Assembly: GCF_030643825.1 (NCBI RefSeq) | Contig: NZ_CP101717.1 | Span: 806,001 to 870,000, forward strand | DNA from: Salinispirillum sp. LH 10-3-1 | GTDB taxonomy: Bacteria; Pseudomonadota; Gammaproteobacteria; Pseudomonadales; Natronospirillaceae | Length of the DNA: 64,000 nt | Direction of reading: 5' to 3' | In this document: positions 22,968 to 31,906 of the stretch, in pieces | How the letters are laid out: the number at the start of each line of letters is the position of its first letter | Numbering within the stretch: position 1 is the stretch's first letter | Notes under the pieces: model-generated | Told to the model about the DNA's origin: nothing | The model's database searches: none | What the model saw: the letters and a program-made list of their open reading frames with translations, nothing else | Translations under genes and position numbers: made by a program

Positions 22968-22988
22968 TCATCGTCAAGCTCTTAAATA
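22968..22988 (+). repeat. Duplicated 3' tail of 5S rRNA (remnant)
   Basis: A 21-bp stretch is identical to 22790-22810, the last 13 nt of 5S plus its 3' flank. It lies 178 bp downstream and is followed by its own terminator. The 5S body is absent, so it looks like the scar of a lost tandem 5S or of recombination between rrn operons. A short inverted copy of the 5S 3' part (GACCTACTCTC) also lies at 22864-22874. Confidence 0.75.
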
Positions 22989-22992
22989 CGGC

Positions 22993-23025
22993 AAACCCCG
23001 GGTCAGCAATGGCTCGGGGTTTTTG
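22993..23025 (+). terminator. Second terminator after the 5S remnant
   Basis: AAACCCCG.../CGGGGTTTTT stem with T run. No gene is visible between here and 23227; the rest of that stretch holds nothing I recognise. Confidence 0.75.
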
Positions 23026-23227
23026 CTTTGTGGGGAACCGTGCTGTCGCCACGGGCTTTCGGGTTATGCCGCCAGCGCTCAACGGCAGGCCGAAAATGCG
23101 CGCTTTGCGGCATACGCCCTACACCCCTGCCTCAGCAAGTGCTTACCGTCACTTAAAGGGTGGAAGAGGTAGTGGCAGGCTCGTAGGGCGGTGTGTTTAC
23201 ACCCGCCGCGGTCTGGTTCCTATCGAG

Positions 23228-23689
23228 CTATGAATACAACGCTTCATCCAACAAGCTATCCCGCCACGTTCGCCACAGCACACGCAATGTGGTTGCGCCG
23301 TGTTCTGGCTTTATGCGAATACCATAGGCCTCTACATTGATGATTTTAGAGGCGCCTAAATGCAGCAACTGCACCCAAGCTTCTATTGGGAATTGTGGGT
23401 GCGGTGGGCAATTGACGTATTTATGCCATTGCTGGAGCAGTAATTCGGGGTCGCGTAATTCGAAGTAGATGGTAAAGCTTTCTTCCAACAATTCGCGCCG
23501 CCGCGCTAAGCGCTCGGCGAGCTGGTCGGGGTTTAAACTCGACCAACGCGCAATGTCATCGAGGGTGCGAAAGCACCCCCGACACACGGTATCGCCAACC
23601 GTTACGCTGCAAATGCCTACGCAAGGGCTGGCTGATGTGGGTGAAAGCGGTACCTTGGTCGTACCGCCGTCTCCTTTTATTACTCCCAC
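23228..23689 (-). CDS. DUF1289-containing protein
   Basis: The 153-aa protein has an N-terminal DUF1289 domain (about residues 20-65) with [20 protein letters not shown], three cysteines spaced as in the family, and the following [13 protein letters not shown]. The C-terminal half, about 80 residues, is not recognised. It begins with GTG inside the end of nrdB (10-nt overlap), so it is translationally coupled to the ribonucleotide reductase genes. The function of DUF1289 is unknown. Confidence 0.8.
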   Translation of the reverse strand: MGVIKGDGGTTKVPLSPTSASPCVGICSVTVGDTVCRGCFRTLDDIARWSSLNPDQLAERLARRRELLEESFTIYFELRDPELLLQQWHKYVNCPPHPQFPIEAWVQLLHLGASKIINVEAYGIRIKPEHGATTLRVLWRTWRDSLLDEALYS

Positions 23690-24885
23690 GTTAGCGCGCC
23701 ACCGACTTGATATTCGGTTACCCGAGTTTCAAAGAAGTTTTTCTCTTTCTTAAGGTCCATGATTTCCGCCATCCAAGGGAAGGGGTTCTTTGCGCCGGGG
23801 TAGGCTTCTGCCAGCCCTAATTGCTGTAGACGGCGATTACTGATGTAGCGCAGGTATTCGCCCATCTGCTCCGCATTCATGCCCAGTACGCCACGTGGCA
23901 TGGTGTCCTGAGCGTAGGCGTATTCCAGCTCGTAGCCTTCCATGATCATACGCGTAGCTTCTTGTTGCATGGCGTCGTCCCAGAGCTGCGGGTTTTCCGC
24001 TTTGATCTGGTTGATGACGTCGATGCCGAAGTTCACGTGCATGGATTCGTCGCGCAAAATGTACTGAAACTGCTCGGCCACGCCAGTCATCTTGTTGCGG
24101 CGGCCCATGCTGAGAATTTGCGTGAAACCGCAATAGAAGAAGATGCCTTCCAGCACGCAGTAAAAAGCAATCAGGTTACGCAGCAATTCACGGTCGTTTT
24201 CTGTCGTGCCGGTGTTGAACGTTGGGTCGCCCAGCTTTTGCGTGTACGTGAGGCCCCAAGCGGCTTTTTTGGCCACGCTGGGTACTTCGCGGTACATGTT
24301 GAAGATCTCGCCTTCGTCCATCGCCAGCGTTTCAATGCAATACTGATAGGCGTGGGTGTGAATGGCTTCTTCAAACGCTTGGCGCAGAATGTACTGGCGG
24401 CATTCCGGGTTGGTGATCAGTCGGTAAATCGCCAGCACGAGGTTGTTTGCCACCAAGCTGTCTGCCGTGGAAAAGAAGCCAAGATTGCGTTTTACAATGG
24501 TGCGCTCGTCGGCGGTGAGGCCGTTCTCGCTTTTCCACAGTTGGATGTCGGCGCTCATGTTGATTTCTTGTGGCATCCAGTGGTTGGCGCAACCCGCAAG
24601 ATACTTCTGCCACGCCCATTCGTATTTGAACGGCACGAGCTGGTTGAGGTCGGCGCGGCAATTGATCATGCGCTTGTCGTCAACTTGGACGCGACCGGCA
24701 TTCATTTCAAGTTCTTCCAAACCCGCAGCGACATCCAGTGCGGCCAGTTCAGCTTCCACTTGCGCTTGCATGTTTACATCGGCGGCAGGCGCGGGTACAG
24801 CAACAGTCGCTTCCGCTACTTTTTTCTGCGGCTTGGCAGGCTCTTGCACCTGCGTTTCGTCTTCTAAAGCATCCCAGTTCAGCAT
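23680..24885 (-). CDS. nrdB: Ribonucleotide-diphosphate reductase subunit beta (class Ia)
   Basis: The 401-aa R2 subunit houses the di-iron/tyrosyl radical that starts ribonucleotide reduction. Iron-ligand segments seen are the helix [40 protein letters not shown] and [12 protein letters not shown]. An Ala/Pro/Glu-rich N-terminal extension of about 70 residues precedes the core. The C-terminal tail [11 protein letters not shown] should bind NrdA. It is separated from nrdA by about 390 bp holding two structured elements instead of the usual short gap. Confidence 0.96.
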   Translation of the reverse strand: MLNWDALEDETQVQEPAKPQKKVAEATVAVPAPAADVNMQAQVEAELAALDVAAGLEELEMNAGRVQVDDKRMINCRADLNQLVPFKYEWAWQKYLAGCANHWMPQEINMSADIQLWKSENGLTADERTIVKRNLGFFSTADSLVANNLVLAIYRLITNPECRQYILRQAFEEAIHTHAYQYCIETLAMDEGEIFNMYREVPSVAKKAAWGLTYTQKLGDPTFNTGTTENDRELLRNLIAFYCVLEGIFFYCGFTQILSMGRRNKMTGVAEQFQYILRDESMHVNFGIDVINQIKAENPQLWDDAMQQEATRMIMEGYELEYAYAQDTMPRGVLGMNAEQMGEYLRYISNRRLQQLGLAEAYPGAKNPFPWMAEIMDLKKEKNFFETRVTEYQVGGALTWE

Positions 24886-24918
24886 GGTATCTTTCCTCTA
24901 TAAGTTTCCCTCTGCATC

Positions 24919-25038
24919 GGTTGGAAGAATGGCCCAAGCACCGGTTTCCGGTACGCCGTGAACCCATCCCTGGGGGCTCGAATGCGGCTGTCCTGCCGCA
25001 TACGCCCGTCAACCGGTGCTTGGGCCATTCTTCCAACC
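24919..25038 (-). repeat. TwoAYGGAY-like structured element, copy C
   Basis: The arms are a perfect 28-bp inverted repeat (24919-24946 and 25011-25038), unrelated in sequence to the arms of the other copies. The minus-strand interior has hairpins GCGGC-AGGACA-GCCGC and CCC-AGGGAT-GGG, then TTCACGGCG. It lies 33 nt upstream of the nrdB ATG in the sense orientation, the same position copy A holds before the CoA-transferase gene. Confidence 0.75.
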
Positions 25039-25145
25039 TAACCCCGTACCAAACACAAAGGAACGAGGGCAAAGGTCATGTGATGTTGGTATTGATCCGT
25101 TTGCGTCTTCGGATCAGATCGTTGTTTGCCGATGAGCTATCGGGT

Positions 25146-25264
25146 GATTCAGTGAGTATTGGAGTGGGGTGTAGCGGACGTACAGGCGCATGGATGCGCC
25201 TGACGAGCCCCCAAGGACGGGTTTACGGCGTTCCGCGAAACCCCACTCCTGAACTCACTGAGTC
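25146..25264 (+). repeat. TwoAYGGAY-like structured element, copy D
   Basis: The 25-nt arms (25146-25170 and 25240-25264) match at about 21 positions. The plus-strand interior has hairpins GGCGC-ATGGAT-GCGCC and CCC-AAGGAC-GGG joined by TGACGAGCC. An inner GCGGA/TCCGC pair closes the core. GATGAGCTATCGG precedes it directly, as with copy A. It ends 12 nt before the nrdA stop codon and is antisense to the operon. Confidence 0.75.
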
Positions 25265-25276
25265 GACCTTAACGAG

Positions 25277-28120
25277 CTATTGGCAAGCCTCACAATCCGG
25301 ATCGTCAATAGAGCAGGCGCTCGGCACGGGCGCTGCCACCGGTGTGGTAACCTGTGGCGCTTGCTGCGTGGTTTGCACAGCATTTAACTCGCCTTGCGCC
25401 ACGGTGGATTTCTCCGCACTGGTCGCCCCCATCGCACGCAGGTAATAGGTCGTTTTCAGACCCAGCAACCACGCCATCTTGTAGGTCACATCCAGCTTTT
25501 TGCCGTCTGCTTCAGCGATATACAGGTTCAGCGACTGCGCTTGGTCGAGCCATTTCTGGCGGCGACTGCCCGCCTCAACCAACCAACGGGGCGACATCTC
25601 AAAACTGGTCGCGAAACGTGCTTTCAGTTCAGCCGGAATCCGATCAATCTTCTGCACACTGCCGTTGTAGTACTTCAAGTCGTTCACCATCACATCGTCC
25701 CATAGGTCTTCCGCTTTCAACGCGTTGACCAGCCAAGGGTTGATGACCGTGAACTCACCCGACAGATTCGACTTCACATACAGGTTTTGATACGTCGGTT
25801 CTATAGAAGCCGATACCCCGATGATGTTGGCGATGGTAGCCGTTGGCGCAATCGCCATCACATTGGAATTGCGCATGCCTTGCTGCTTTATCTTCGTGCG
25901 CAGCGGTGCCCAATCCAGTGTTTGCGACGTGCTTTGCTTCAGGTAGTCATTACCCCGCGCGGCGGCCAGCAACTGAATGGAGTCGATGGGCAAAATACCC
26001 TGATCCCACAGCGAGCCTTTGTATGTCTCATAAGACCCACGCTCGGCGGCCAAGTCGCTCGACGCTTCCAACGCGAAGTAGCTGATCTGCTCCATCGTCT
26101 GGTCGGCGAAGTCCAACGCCGCATCAGAACTGTAGGAAATGCCGGCTTTGTACAGCGCATCCTGAAAGCCCATCAAACCCAGCCCAACAGGGCGGTGACG
26201 GCTGTTCGAACGCTGCGCTTGTGGCACCGCGTAGTAGTTGATGTCGATGACGTTATCCAGCATGCGAACGGCTGTGCGCACAGTGCGGCGAAGCTTCTCG
26301 GTATCCATGCTGCCATCGGCGTTGATGTGCTGCACCAGATTCACCGAACCCAAATTACACACCGCAATTTCATCCGGGCTGGTGTTTAGCGTGATCTCGG
26401 TACACAGGTTCGAGCTGTGCACCACACCCACATGCTGCTGCGGCGAACGCAGGTTGCAGGCGTCTTTGAAGGTGATCCATGGGTGACCTGTTTCGAACAG
26501 CATGCTCAGCATCTTGCGCCACATCACCTTGGCGGATAGACGCTTAAACAGCTTCAATTCGCCGCTGGCGGTTTGCCGCTCGTATTCTTCATAGCGGGTT
26601 TTGAACGCCAAGCCGGTGAGGTCGTGCAGGTCCGGCACGTCGCTGGGTGAGAACAGCGTCCAGTCTTTGTCTTCGAATACCCGCTCCATAAACAAGTCGG
26701 GAATCCAATGTGCGGTGTTCATGTCGTGCGCGCGGCGGCGGTCGTCACCGGTGTTCTTGCGCAGCTCTAAGAACTCTTCAATATCGAGGTGCCAGGTTTC
26801 CAAGTACGCACAGACCGCGCCCTTGCGCTTGCCGCCTTGGTTCACGGCCACCGCAGTGTCGTTCACCACTTTCAAGAAGGGCACCACACCTTGGCTTTCG
26901 CCGTTGGTGCCTTTGATGTGCGCGCCCAGCGCTCGTACTGGCGTCCAGTCGTTGCCCAAACCGCCCGCCCATTTGCTGAGCAGCGCGTTGTCTTTGATGG
27001 CGCTGTAAATGCCTTCCAAGTCATCGGGTACGGTGGTCAGGTAGCAAGAACTCAACTGCGGACGGCGTGTACCCGCGTTGAAAAGGGTTGGCGTGGAAGT
27101 CATGTAGTCGAGGCGCGACAGCACTTCATAGAATTCAATGGCGCGCGCGTTGCGGTCGTCTTCTTTAATGGCGAGGCCCATGGCAACGCGCATGTAGAAG
27201 ATCTGCGGCAGCTCGAAACGGATCTTGCCGCTGTGAATGAAATAGCGGTCGTACAGCGTTTGCAGACCTAAGAACTGGAACTGGAAATCACGCTCGGGAA
27301 TCAGTGCTGCACCCAGCTTTTCCAGGTCAAATTCGGCCAGATCAGGTGCTAGCAGCTCCAACTCAATGCCTTTGGCGATATAAGCGGGCAGGGCTTTGGC
27401 GTACAGCGTTTCCATGTCGCGGGCGCTGGCTTGTTCGGCAATGCCCAGAAAACCCAAAGCCTCGGCGCGGAGCTGTTCGAGCAAGAGGCGGGCACACACC
27501 TGGCTGTAGTTGGGCTCTTTTTCCACATAGGCGCGGGCGGTCATAATCGCCGCAGGTACGATGTCTTTATAGTCGACGCCTTGGTACAGGTTCTTCAAGG
27601 CTTCGCGCTCAATGCCTTCGGGGTCCACATCAGCAAGGCCGCTGCAGGCTTCACGAATAAGGCCACGGAACCACGACAAGTCGAGCGGTTGCTGCTGGCC
27701 GTTACGCGTCACCAGCAACGGTGTGCCCGCGTTCGCGTCTTGGCGGCCGTCGGTGTGTTCACGACTTTGCGCGTGTTTTTCCCGGTACAGCACATAGGCC
27801 CGCGCCACGGTGTGTTCGCCCAAGCGCATCAGGCTGAGTTCCACTTGGTCTTGAATGTCTTCTATGTGCACTGCGCCGCCAGAAGGCAAGCGGCGTTCGA
27901 TCACGGTGACTACGTCGTCCACGATGCGCTGTATCTGCTCGCGCACGCGGTTGCTGCTCATGCCATGCTCACCTTCGGTGGCAATAAAGGCTTTGCTGAC
28001 GGCAACACGGATTTTGTCGGGATCAAACGGCACGCGATCGTTTTGGCGTTTGATGACGGAGTAGCGACTGTAGGCCGAGGAAGGCTCAGCCGTTAGGGCG
28101 TCTTGGGTTTGTGTGCTCAT
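25277..28120 (-). CDS. nrdA: Ribonucleoside-diphosphate reductase subunit alpha (class Ia)
   Basis: The 947-aa R1 subunit reduces NDPs to dNDPs. An ATP-cone (about residues 25-115: VIKRQNDRVPFDPDKIRVAVSKAF) is followed by a second cone-like segment (about 135-220), then the ten-stranded barrel. The catalytic segments are SSCYL, SNLCTEITLNT and the C-terminal DPDCEACQ cysteine pair that relays reduction. I place the start at ATG 28120, preceded by AGGAG; the frame is open 55 codons further upstream, but that part lies within the cobalamin riboswitch leader. It precedes nrdB. Confidence 0.96.
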   Translation of the reverse strand: MSTQTQDALTAEPSSAYSRYSVIKRQNDRVPFDPDKIRVAVSKAFIATEGEHGMSSNRVREQIQRIVDDVVTVIERRLPSGGAVHIEDIQDQVELSLMRLGEHTVARAYVLYREKHAQSREHTDGRQDANAGTPLLVTRNGQQQPLDLSWFRGLIREACSGLADVDPEGIEREALKNLYQGVDYKDIVPAAIMTARAYVEKEPNYSQVCARLLLEQLRAEALGFLGIAEQASARDMETLYAKALPAYIAKGIELELLAPDLAEFDLEKLGAALIPERDFQFQFLGLQTLYDRYFIHSGKIRFELPQIFYMRVAMGLAIKEDDRNARAIEFYEVLSRLDYMTSTPTLFNAGTRRPQLSSCYLTTVPDDLEGIYSAIKDNALLSKWAGGLGNDWTPVRALGAHIKGTNGESQGVVPFLKVVNDTAVAVNQGGKRKGAVCAYLETWHLDIEEFLELRKNTGDDRRRAHDMNTAHWIPDLFMERVFEDKDWTLFSPSDVPDLHDLTGLAFKTRYEEYERQTASGELKLFKRLSAKVMWRKMLSMLFETGHPWITFKDACNLRSPQQHVGVVHSSNLCTEITLNTSPDEIAVCNLGSVNLVQHINADGSMDTEKLRRTVRTAVRMLDNVIDINYYAVPQAQRSNSRHRPVGLGLMGFQDALYKAGISYSSDAALDFADQTMEQISYFALEASSDLAAERGSYETYKGSLWDQGILPIDSIQLLAAARGNDYLKQSTSQTLDWAPLRTKIKQQGMRNSNVMAIAPTATIANIIGVSASIEPTYQNLYVKSNLSGEFTVINPWLVNALKAEDLWDDVMVNDLKYYNGSVQKIDRIPAELKARFATSFEMSPRWLVEAGSRRQKWLDQAQSLNLYIAEADGKKLDVTYKMAWLLGLKTTYYLRAMGATSAEKSTVAQGELNAVQTTQQAPQVTTPVAAPVPSACSIDDPDCEACQ

Positions 28121-28219
28121 ACTGTGCTCCTGCGCGTAATGTATCGCGAATTTGGGCAGGCATGAGCAGCCACGAGAGCGTTGAACGCACGGCGGCAATT
28201 CACCCTGACCTTTATGCGC

Positions 28220-28500
28220 GAAAGGTGGTGATGTTTGCTCTGGCCGGTCTTCGGACTTGGGGGCTCGATGCATACAATGCATCACCTTGGGTGACAGCTT
28301 CCCGCTTCTACGTCACTGTAAAAGCAGTGCTTGTGATGTGGCGCACCCAAATAATTGGACACTCTCCGACACCACGTGTCACCCTCGTTCCCCCTCACCG
28401 CTGCGCGTCAGTTCCGGAGTTTCACCGGATTCCCGCTTAGCACGTCAATGAAGTTATCCACAGCGTTCTGTGTACAGGTTGTTGGTAACCTGTTTACATG
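28220..28500 (-). promoter_or_regulatory. Cobalamin (B12) riboswitch in the nrdA leader
   Basis: On the minus strand the leader contains GGGAATCCGGTGAAACTCCG followed by GGAACTGACGCGCAGCGGT, which matches the conserved core of cobalamin riboswitches, and about 150 nt later AGTCCGAAGACCGGCC, the B12-box. The order and spacing fit the family. It sits 100 nt upstream of the nrdA ATG. Adenosylcobalamin binding would be expected to lower expression of this B12-independent reductase. The 5' boundary is approximate. Confidence 0.9.
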
Positions 28501-28504
28501 CTGG

Positions 28505-28552
28505 GTACTACATATTGAGGTGAACCAGAGTTGAAAGCACTATATAGAGTGT
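28505..28552 (-). promoter_or_regulatory. Tandem NrdR-like boxes at the nrdA promoter
   Basis: GCACTATATAGAGTGT (28537-28552) fits the NrdR box consensus closely, and GTACTACATATTGAGG (28505-28520) fits it partly. Their starts are 32 bp apart, the three-turn spacing known for paired NrdR boxes. They lie just upstream of the riboswitch, so the promoter is probably here and shut by NrdR when dNTP/ATP levels are high. Confidence 0.7.
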
Positions 28553-28611
28553 TTTGTGGTGAGTAAAGCCTTGCAGGATGTAAACGTGAAACGGCGCACG
28601 AAGCGCTGGAT

Positions 28612-29991
28612 TCAGCCGCGTCCCCACGCCCTATTGATCAGTCGCAGCACCAACAGCGAGGCGGCGAACATCAGCCCGATGCCGAGCCCCCACCACAATC
28701 CGACCGCACCGAGCCCAATGGGGTAGGCCAGAATAAGCCCGAAGCTCAAACCCATGGCCCAGTACCCGGATGCCCCAAGCAGCATGGGAATAAAGGTGTC
28801 TTTGAAGCCGCGCAACATCCATGTGGTTAAAACTTGGTAGCCGTCGAACAACAAGAAAATGGCCATAATGGCGGCCAACTGCGCCGTGGCCGCGAGCGTT
28901 TCTGCGTAGCCGTCGGCATTGCTGTCGAGAAAGAATGAAAGCACCCAGTCCGGACGCAGCCATAACAGTGCCGAAGCACTCAGCATGATGACGCCACCGA
29001 CCACCAAACCGAAGCGCGTTAATGCTTGCAGCATAAGACGGTTGCCGAGTCCTTGCTGAAAGGCCAGTCGTACCGCCAAGGCTTCGCCCAGCGTCAGCAT
29101 GATAACGAAGGTGACATCCATAACCGCCAGCATCACGTTATTCGCCGCGAGCCAGACTGCGCCAAAGGTGCCGACCAGCAGCGAGATAATGATGAAAAAA
29201 CCGGCTTCTAGACTTTGTACCATTCCCGCCGGTAGACCAAGCCGCAGCAGCTCAATAATGCGCACCGGGCGTAATTGCAGAAGCCGCGCCAGTACCGCGC
29301 GCATGGCCCGTGGTTCAGACCAGCGGGTGTAGAAAAACAAAACCACGAAAGAAAACACATTCACTACAACGGTTGCGACGGCAGCCCCCGTAACCCCCAG
29401 TTCAGGAAAACCGTAGCGACCAAACACCAAAAGTTGGTTTAAGCCGTAGTTGGCGGCAACCGCCGCCAGAGAAACGGCCACCAATACCCGCGTGCGAGCC
29501 ACTACCGTGAGATAGTTGCGCAGCAACCCGAACGCCAACGCGGGCAGCAGCATCCACTTCGCCCAGCGAATGTATTCGTCAGCCACGGCGGTTAAGGCAG
29601 GGTCGTAACCTAGTATATTGAACAGGGGCGTGGTGTAGCTGAACAGCAGAATGCCTAATCCCACCAGTGCCGCCGCAATCCAGATGCCCTGTACTAAGGT
29701 AAGAGTCATTTCAGTGATACGGCGTTGTGCTAAGGCTTCTGAGCACATCACGGAAATGATCGACAGAATACCCAGGCTCACCATCAGCCAGCCGAAAACC
29801 AGCGTTTTACCCAAGCCGACAGCGCCCAATTCCAGCGTGCCGAGTTGGCCCACGATAAACAGGTCGGTCAGGCCAATGGCGACTTCCGACAGGTAGTACA
29901 CCAGCAAGGGCAGGCTGATGGCGACCACCGTCCGGTATTCCTTAATCGTATGCTGCTTCTGGGTAGTATGTGCTTGGGCGTTGGGGTTCAT
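28612..29991 (-). CDS. MATE family multidrug/cation exporter
   Basis: The 459-aa integral membrane protein has about 12 transmembrane segments in two similar halves. The first half contains LPLLVYYLSEVAIGLTDLFIVGQLG and the second GLPAGMVQSLEAGFFIIISLLVGTFG, both MATE signatures. Such proteins export cationic drugs or metabolites using Na+ or H+ gradients. Start chosen at ATG 29991, because the 35 residues upstream in frame are not family-like. No regulator is adjacent. Confidence 0.88.
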   Translation of the reverse strand: MNPNAQAHTTQKQHTIKEYRTVVAISLPLLVYYLSEVAIGLTDLFIVGQLGTLELGAVGLGKTLVFGWLMVSLGILSIISVMCSEALAQRRITEMTLTLVQGIWIAAALVGLGILLFSYTTPLFNILGYDPALTAVADEYIRWAKWMLLPALAFGLLRNYLTVVARTRVLVAVSLAAVAANYGLNQLLVFGRYGFPELGVTGAAVATVVVNVFSFVVLFFYTRWSEPRAMRAVLARLLQLRPVRIIELLRLGLPAGMVQSLEAGFFIIISLLVGTFGAVWLAANNVMLAVMDVTFVIMLTLGEALAVRLAFQQGLGNRLMLQALTRFGLVVGGVIMLSASALLWLRPDWVLSFFLDSNADGYAETLAATAQLAAIMAIFLLFDGYQVLTTWMLRGFKDTFIPMLLGASGYWAMGLSFGLILAYPIGLGAVGLWWGLGIGLMFAASLLVLRLINRAWGRG

Positions 29992-30112
29992 GAAAGGACA
30001 GAAAAGATTGAGTAAGAATGGATCTTCCCACGATGTGTAAGGCCGAGCAAATGCGGCGTAAAACCCAGCGTGCGCTACAATGGACTGAAAGAACAAAAAG
30101 CGGTACAGAACA

Positions 30113-31801
30113 ATGAACGAGGAGACTCACCCCTACCCAAAAGCAGCGGAGTATCTGGCGGTTACCCACGAAGTACAGAACCAGCCACCGCCGTTGCAGA
30201 ACTACAATACGTTTCTGGCCGACACCGCGTTACGAGAAATGTCGACGCGCTTTGGGACGCACCGGCACGAAGACGACTTGATCGCCTACGGGGAACTGAC
30301 CGGTCGTGCCGACATGATTGATCTAGGCTTCCAGGCCAACGAACACAAGCCCGTGCTGTATACGCACGATCGCTACGGACACCGCGTCGATCTGGTGAAA
30401 TTCCATCCCGCCTACCATGAATTGATGAAGACCGCGCTGGAGCACGGCTTGCACAGTTCACCTTGGATGCATCCAGGGCCCGGCGCGCACGTCAAACGGG
30501 CGATCAAATACTATCTACATATGCAAGTCGAGGCCGCCCATGGTTGCCCCGTCACCATGACCTTTGCCGCACTGCCCACCTTAATGCAGAACGAATATGT
30601 GGTGAAAGAATGGTTGCCGAAGGTGCTGGCACCTGAGTACGACGGGCGGAATGTCCCTTTCACCGAAAAGAGCGCAGTAACCTTGGGCATGGCGATGACC
30701 GAGAAGCAGGGCGGTTCCGATGTCCGAGCCAATACCACGCGCGCCTTCCCGTTGTACGATCGAGGCGCTGAACACGCTTATGAACTGGTCGGGCACAAGT
30801 ACTTTGTCTCGGCGCCCATGAGTGACGCCTTTCTGGTCTTGGCGCAGGCGCCCGGTGGCCTCACGTGCTTTCTACTCCCGCGTTGGCGGCCCGATGGCAC
30901 AAAGAACCCACTGCAAATTCAGCGTCTGAAGAACAAGATGGGCAACGTTGCCAACGCCTCCAGCGAGACCGAGCTGCGGGGTGCACTGGCGTGGCGGGTG
31001 GGTGACGAAGGTCGTGGCGTGCGCACCATCATTGAAATGGTGTCATTAACTCGTTTCGATTGCATGATCGGCTCGTCCGCCGGGATGCGCCAGGCGGTCG
31101 TGCAGGCACTCCATCATAGTGCGCATCGCTCGGCGTTCGGCGCACGCCTCAGTGAACAGCCGTTGATGCAAAACGTACTGGCCGACCTGGTGCTGGAAAG
31201 TGAAGCAGCCTTAGCTTATACGTTGCGCATGGCGCAAGCCTTGGATCATCAGGATGATCCGGGAGAGCAGCGCCTATTGCGGCTGGGCACTGCCATCGGT
31301 AAATACTGGATCTGCAAGCGTACCCCCGGTCATGCGTATGAGGCCATGGAATGCATCGGTGGCAGCGGATTAATGGAAGACTGCATCATGCCGCGCCTGT
31401 TGCGCGAATCACCGGTGAATTCTATATGGGAAGGCAGCGGCAACGTGCAGTGCTTGGACGTGTTGCGGGCAACGCAGAAAGAGCCTGAAACCTTACAAGC
31501 GTTTTTGGATGAAGTAGGGCAGGCCGAGGGCGAGCATCCCGAGTTCGATGCCTTTATGAACCGCCTGGAGCATGATTTGGAGAATACAGAGGACATGCAA
31601 TATCGGGCGCGTAACTTGACTGAGCGTTTGGCCTTAGCCATGCAAGCGTCGTTGCTGCTGCGCGGCAGTTGTCCGATCGTGGCTGATGCTTTTTGTCGCA
31701 GTCGCTTAAGTACCCATGTAGGGCTTAACTATGGCAATCTGCCAACGGGTATCGATTGTGCGACCATTATTCAGCGGGCTACACCGATGGTAAATGCATA
31801 G
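30113..31801 (+). CDS. aidB: AidB-like acyl-CoA dehydrogenase family protein
   Basis: The 562-aa protein resembles E. coli AidB from the N-terminus on: NQPPPLQNYNTFLADTAL, then FHPAYHELM and HMQVEAAHGCPVTMTFAALP. FAD-binding segments GMAMTEKQGGSDVRANTT and a C-terminal AidB-specific helical region (about residues 430-560) are present. AidB is an alkylation-response flavoprotein with DNA-binding ability and weak isovaleryl-CoA dehydrogenase activity. The gene stands just upstream of the sigma-E operon. Confidence 0.88.
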   Translation: MNEETHPYPKAAEYLAVTHEVQNQPPPLQNYNTFLADTALREMSTRFGTHRHEDDLIAYGELTGRADMIDLGFQANEHKPVLYTHDRYGHRVDLVKFHPAYHELMKTALEHGLHSSPWMHPGPGAHVKRAIKYYLHMQVEAAHGCPVTMTFAALPTLMQNEYVVKEWLPKVLAPEYDGRNVPFTEKSAVTLGMAMTEKQGGSDVRANTTRAFPLYDRGAEHAYELVGHKYFVSAPMSDAFLVLAQAPGGLTCFLLPRWRPDGTKNPLQIQRLKNKMGNVANASSETELRGALAWRVGDEGRGVRTIIEMVSLTRFDCMIGSSAGMRQAVVQALHHSAHRSAFGARLSEQPLMQNVLADLVLESEAALAYTLRMAQALDHQDDPGEQRLLRLGTAIGKYWICKRTPGHAYEAMECIGGSGLMEDCIMPRLLRESPVNSIWEGSGNVQCLDVLRATQKEPETLQAFLDEVGQAEGEHPEFDAFMNRLEHDLENTEDMQYRARNLTERLALAMQASLLLRGSCPIVADAFCRSRLSTHVGLNYGNLPTGIDCATIIQRATPMVNA

Positions 31802-31816
31802 CCGCGGAATGCCATA

Positions 31817-31869
31817 TCACTGGGCGAACACTTCTGAGCTTTCCTAAGGAACTTCTGTTCGCCCGGTGA
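31817..31869. repeat. Inverted repeat upstream of rpoE
   Basis: TCACTGGGCGAAC (31817-31829) pairs with GTTCGCCCGGTGA (31857-31869), one mismatch. A third direct copy, CACTGGGCGAGAAC, follows at about 31887. The right arm overlaps the spacer of the candidate sigma-E promoter. Confidence 0.7.
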
Positions 31870-31875
31870 GTCCTA
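31848..31875 (+). promoter_or_regulatory. Candidate sigma-E promoter of rpoE-rseA-rseB
   Basis: GGAACTT (31848-31854) exactly matches the sigma-E/AlgU -35 element. After 16 nt comes TCCTA (31871-31875), close to the TCTGA-type -10. It lies about 32 nt upstream of the rpoE start, consistent with autoactivation. Confidence 0.65.
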
Positions 31876-31906
31876 GTGATACAGTCCACTGGGCGAGAAC
31901 ATTACT

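Noticed and set aside
28255-28285. GGGGGCTCGATGCAT as a sixth copy of the structured element
   Set aside because: The match to CGAGCCCCC is short, has no outer inverted repeat and falls inside the B12 riboswitch just before its conserved box.
25277-28285. NrdA start at 28285
   Set aside because: The upstream 55 codons lie in the riboswitch leader, and AGGAG stands before the ATG at 28120.
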